NCBI RefSeq assembly: GCF_008370685.1
Contig: NZ_VTZU01000040.1
Span: 1 to 64,000, forward strand
DNA length: 64,000 nt
Reading direction: 5' to 3'
Origin: Aquimarina sp. RZ0
GTDB taxonomy: Bacteria; Bacteroidota; Bacteroidia; Flavobacteriales; Flavobacteriaceae
Shown piece after piece: positions 62,788 to 64,000 of the stretch (positions within the stretch are counted from its first letter, which is position 1; each line of letters opens with the position of its first letter). Position numbers and translations under genes: made by a program. Below the pieces are notes generated by a model. That model ran no database searches, had not been told where the DNA came from, and was given only the letters and a program-made list of their open reading frames with translations.

Positions 62788-63414
62788 ATGAGTTTTTTCG
62801 ATATTCTTGATATACTAGGTACAATTGCTTTTGCTATTTCCGGGGCATTAACAGCAATAAAAAGACAAATGGATCTCTTCGGTATCTTTATTGTAGCGTT
62901 CGTTACGGCCTTAGGTGGAGGCATTCTAAGGGATGTCTTTATTGGAAATACACCAGTTTGGTGGATGGGGCATTTCTATGTGGTACATTTTATAAGCATT
63001 TCTGTTATTTTGGCTATACTATTTCGAAATAGGATATATTTTTTAACAAAATCACTCTTTATATTCGACACCATTGGCCTAGCCATATTTACAATTAGCG
63101 GTGTGCAAATTGGAGTTTCTGCAGATTTGAATCCAGCGGTAAGTGTTGTACTTGGAATTATGACGGGATGTTTTGGAGGTGTAATCCGTGATATTTTGTG
63201 TAACAAAATTCCAATACTTTTCAGAAAAGAAATTTATGCATTAGCCTCCCTTGCTGGTGGAGTATGTTATATCATTCTTTACTCTTTGAAATTCGATAAG
63301 AATATATCATATATAAGCACTATTGCATTAGTGGTTGTTATACGAGTTTTGGCGGTAAAATTTAGTATTTCTTTACCAACCTATACGATCAAAAAAAATA
63401 AAAAAAATAGTTGA
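62788..63414 (+). CDS. TRIC-type trimeric intracellular cation channel (UPF0126)
   Basis: 208 aa, seven predicted membrane helices in two similar halves. Each half has a glycine-rich motif: FAISGALTAIKRQMDLFG with ALGGGILRDVFIGN, then FTISGVQIGV with CFGGVIRDILCNKIP. This is the prokaryotic TRIC/YicG family, a K+/cation-conducting homotrimer. Physiological role in bacteria is not settled; some homologues are suspected in amino-acid movement. Confidence 0.9.
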   Translation: MSFFDILDILGTIAFAISGALTAIKRQMDLFGIFIVAFVTALGGGILRDVFIGNTPVWWMGHFYVVHFISISVILAILFRNRIYFLTKSLFIFDTIGLAIFTISGVQIGVSADLNPAVSVVLGIMTGCFGGVIRDILCNKIPILFRKEIYALASLAGGVCYIILYSLKFDKNISYISTIALVVVIRVLAVKFSISLPTYTIKKNKKNS

Positions 63415-63447
63415 AACCCTTTTACATTATAATTAATATAAACACAT

Positions 63448-64000
63448 ATGAAAATTTTACTTTATGCAGCTTTTGTTTTTTTGATAGTAACATCCTGCGC
63501 ACCAAAATTGAGTTCTACCTGGAAATCAAAAGACTACAAAGGACGTACATATACTAAAATTGCAGTTGTTGGTATCGGTGAAGATCTGGCAGCGCGTAAA
63601 GCCTTCGAAAATAATGCTGTTCAATTACTAAAAGACAATGGTATTCATGCAATTACGGGGATCACTATTTTTCCACCAAAGATGTCTCCTAAAAAAGGTG
63701 AAGATGCAAAATTTATTAAAATTTTAAAGGATAATGATATTGATGGAGTCATCACGATGAGTTTGATCAATACGAAAGAATCACAAAGGTATACGCCAGG
63801 CGAGACGTATGCAGTCCCATTAGGATATAGACGTTTTGGTAGATATTATTACAGAACATATAGTTATATTTCTACCCCAGGATATTATCAAGATGAAAAA
63901 TCATATCTAATAGAAGCTGTTTTATATGATGTTGCAGGAGAATTGCAAGAAGGTCAAAATACTTTGGTATGGTCAGGTCAAAGTGCTTTAATTAACCCAT
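63448..64000 (+). CDS. Lipoprotein of unknown function, C-terminus outside window
   Basis: 184 codons visible. Lipobox VTSC (Cys17). Then TYTKIAVVGIGEDLAARKAFE and DAKFIKILKDNDIDGVITMSL, a Rossmann-like alternation like that of DUF4136-type or tolB-like periplasmic proteins. A Tyr-rich loop (YRRFGRYYYRTYSYISTPGYY) and LVWSGQSALINP follow. The gene continues past 64000. 33 bases after TRIC. A decayed partial copy lies at 62666-62740. Confidence 0.7.
   Translation, partial: MKILLYAAFVFLIVTSCAPKLSSTWKSKDYKGRTYTKIAVVGIGEDLAARKAFENNAVQLLKDNGIHAITGITIFPPKMSPKKGEDAKFIKILKDNDIDGVITMSLINTKESQRYTPGETYAVPLGYRRFGRYYYRTYSYISTPGYYQDEKSYLIEAVLYDVAGELQEGQNTLVWSGQSALINP

Noticed and set aside
1..64000. tRNA, rRNA or CRISPR array
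   Set aside because: No GGTTCGAATCC-type T-arms, rRNA cores or regularly spaced repeats were seen on either strand when reading by eye.

Overview
The window is AT-rich chromosomal DNA from a member of the Bacteroidota, most likely a marine Flavobacteriaceae (Aquimarina-like; the genus is inference). Support comes from type IX secretion cargo with both type A and type B C-terminal sorting domains, TAnnTTTG promoter elements, GLPGLI and CarboxypepD_reg/outer-membrane-barrel proteins, a HEPN-fused sulfite reductase and a DUF2061-cysH-cysD-cysN sulfate assimilation operon. No rRNA, tRNA or CRISPR array was seen.

Layout. 1-170: edge of an IS256-type insertion sequence. 351-12282: mixed housekeeping and envelope genes (secreted protein, T9SS type B cargo, amidohydrolase, SNF2 helicase split by a homopolymer frameshift, DegT aminotransferase, Kdo transferase, DUF2461, lipoprotein, deoxynucleoside kinase). 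12640-25570: an accessory-looking stretch with T9SS cargo, a DUF302 lipoprotein pair, a serine hydrolase, a GNAT enzyme, a large patatin and small secreted paralogues. It has long gene-poor gaps that hold MITE-like repeats.

25759-35138 is the methionine region. metK and a metY-metX-AK/HSD-cytochrome c peroxidase-OsmC-metZ operon diverge from one intergenic segment. Each side appears to carry its own SAM riboswitch: a clear SAM-I in front of metY and a SAM-II-like pseudoknot in front of metK. A 20-bp perfect inverted repeat lies between them. 40780-47993 is the sulfate assimilation operon (DUF2061, cysH, cysD, cysN, HEPN-sulfite reductase, siroheme synthase, FAD oxidoreductase), which makes the sulfide that the two homoserine sulfhydrylases use. 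Between the two lies an inserted segment (35139-39466). It is bounded by metZ and by a 176-bp near-identical copy of the metZ 3' end. It carries an outer-membrane receptor-like protein, a GLPGLI protein and a small Cys-rich secreted peptide. A second Cys-rich peptide with a double-glycine-like leader follows at 39896-40093.

48217-49671 encodes a Spondin_N/MAM type IX cargo protein. After a 1.7-kb gap with two MITE-like copies comes a long plus-strand cluster (51348-63414): secreted protein, Dcu transporter, aspartase, periplasmic asparaginase, three-subunit fumarate reductase/succinate dehydrogenase, porin-like barrel, glutamate symporter, PagL-like barrel and TRIC channel. Together these could take asparagine to aspartate to fumarate to succinate and return succinate to the outside. 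A lipoprotein gene runs off the right edge, and a decayed copy of its 5' end lies 0.8 kb upstream.
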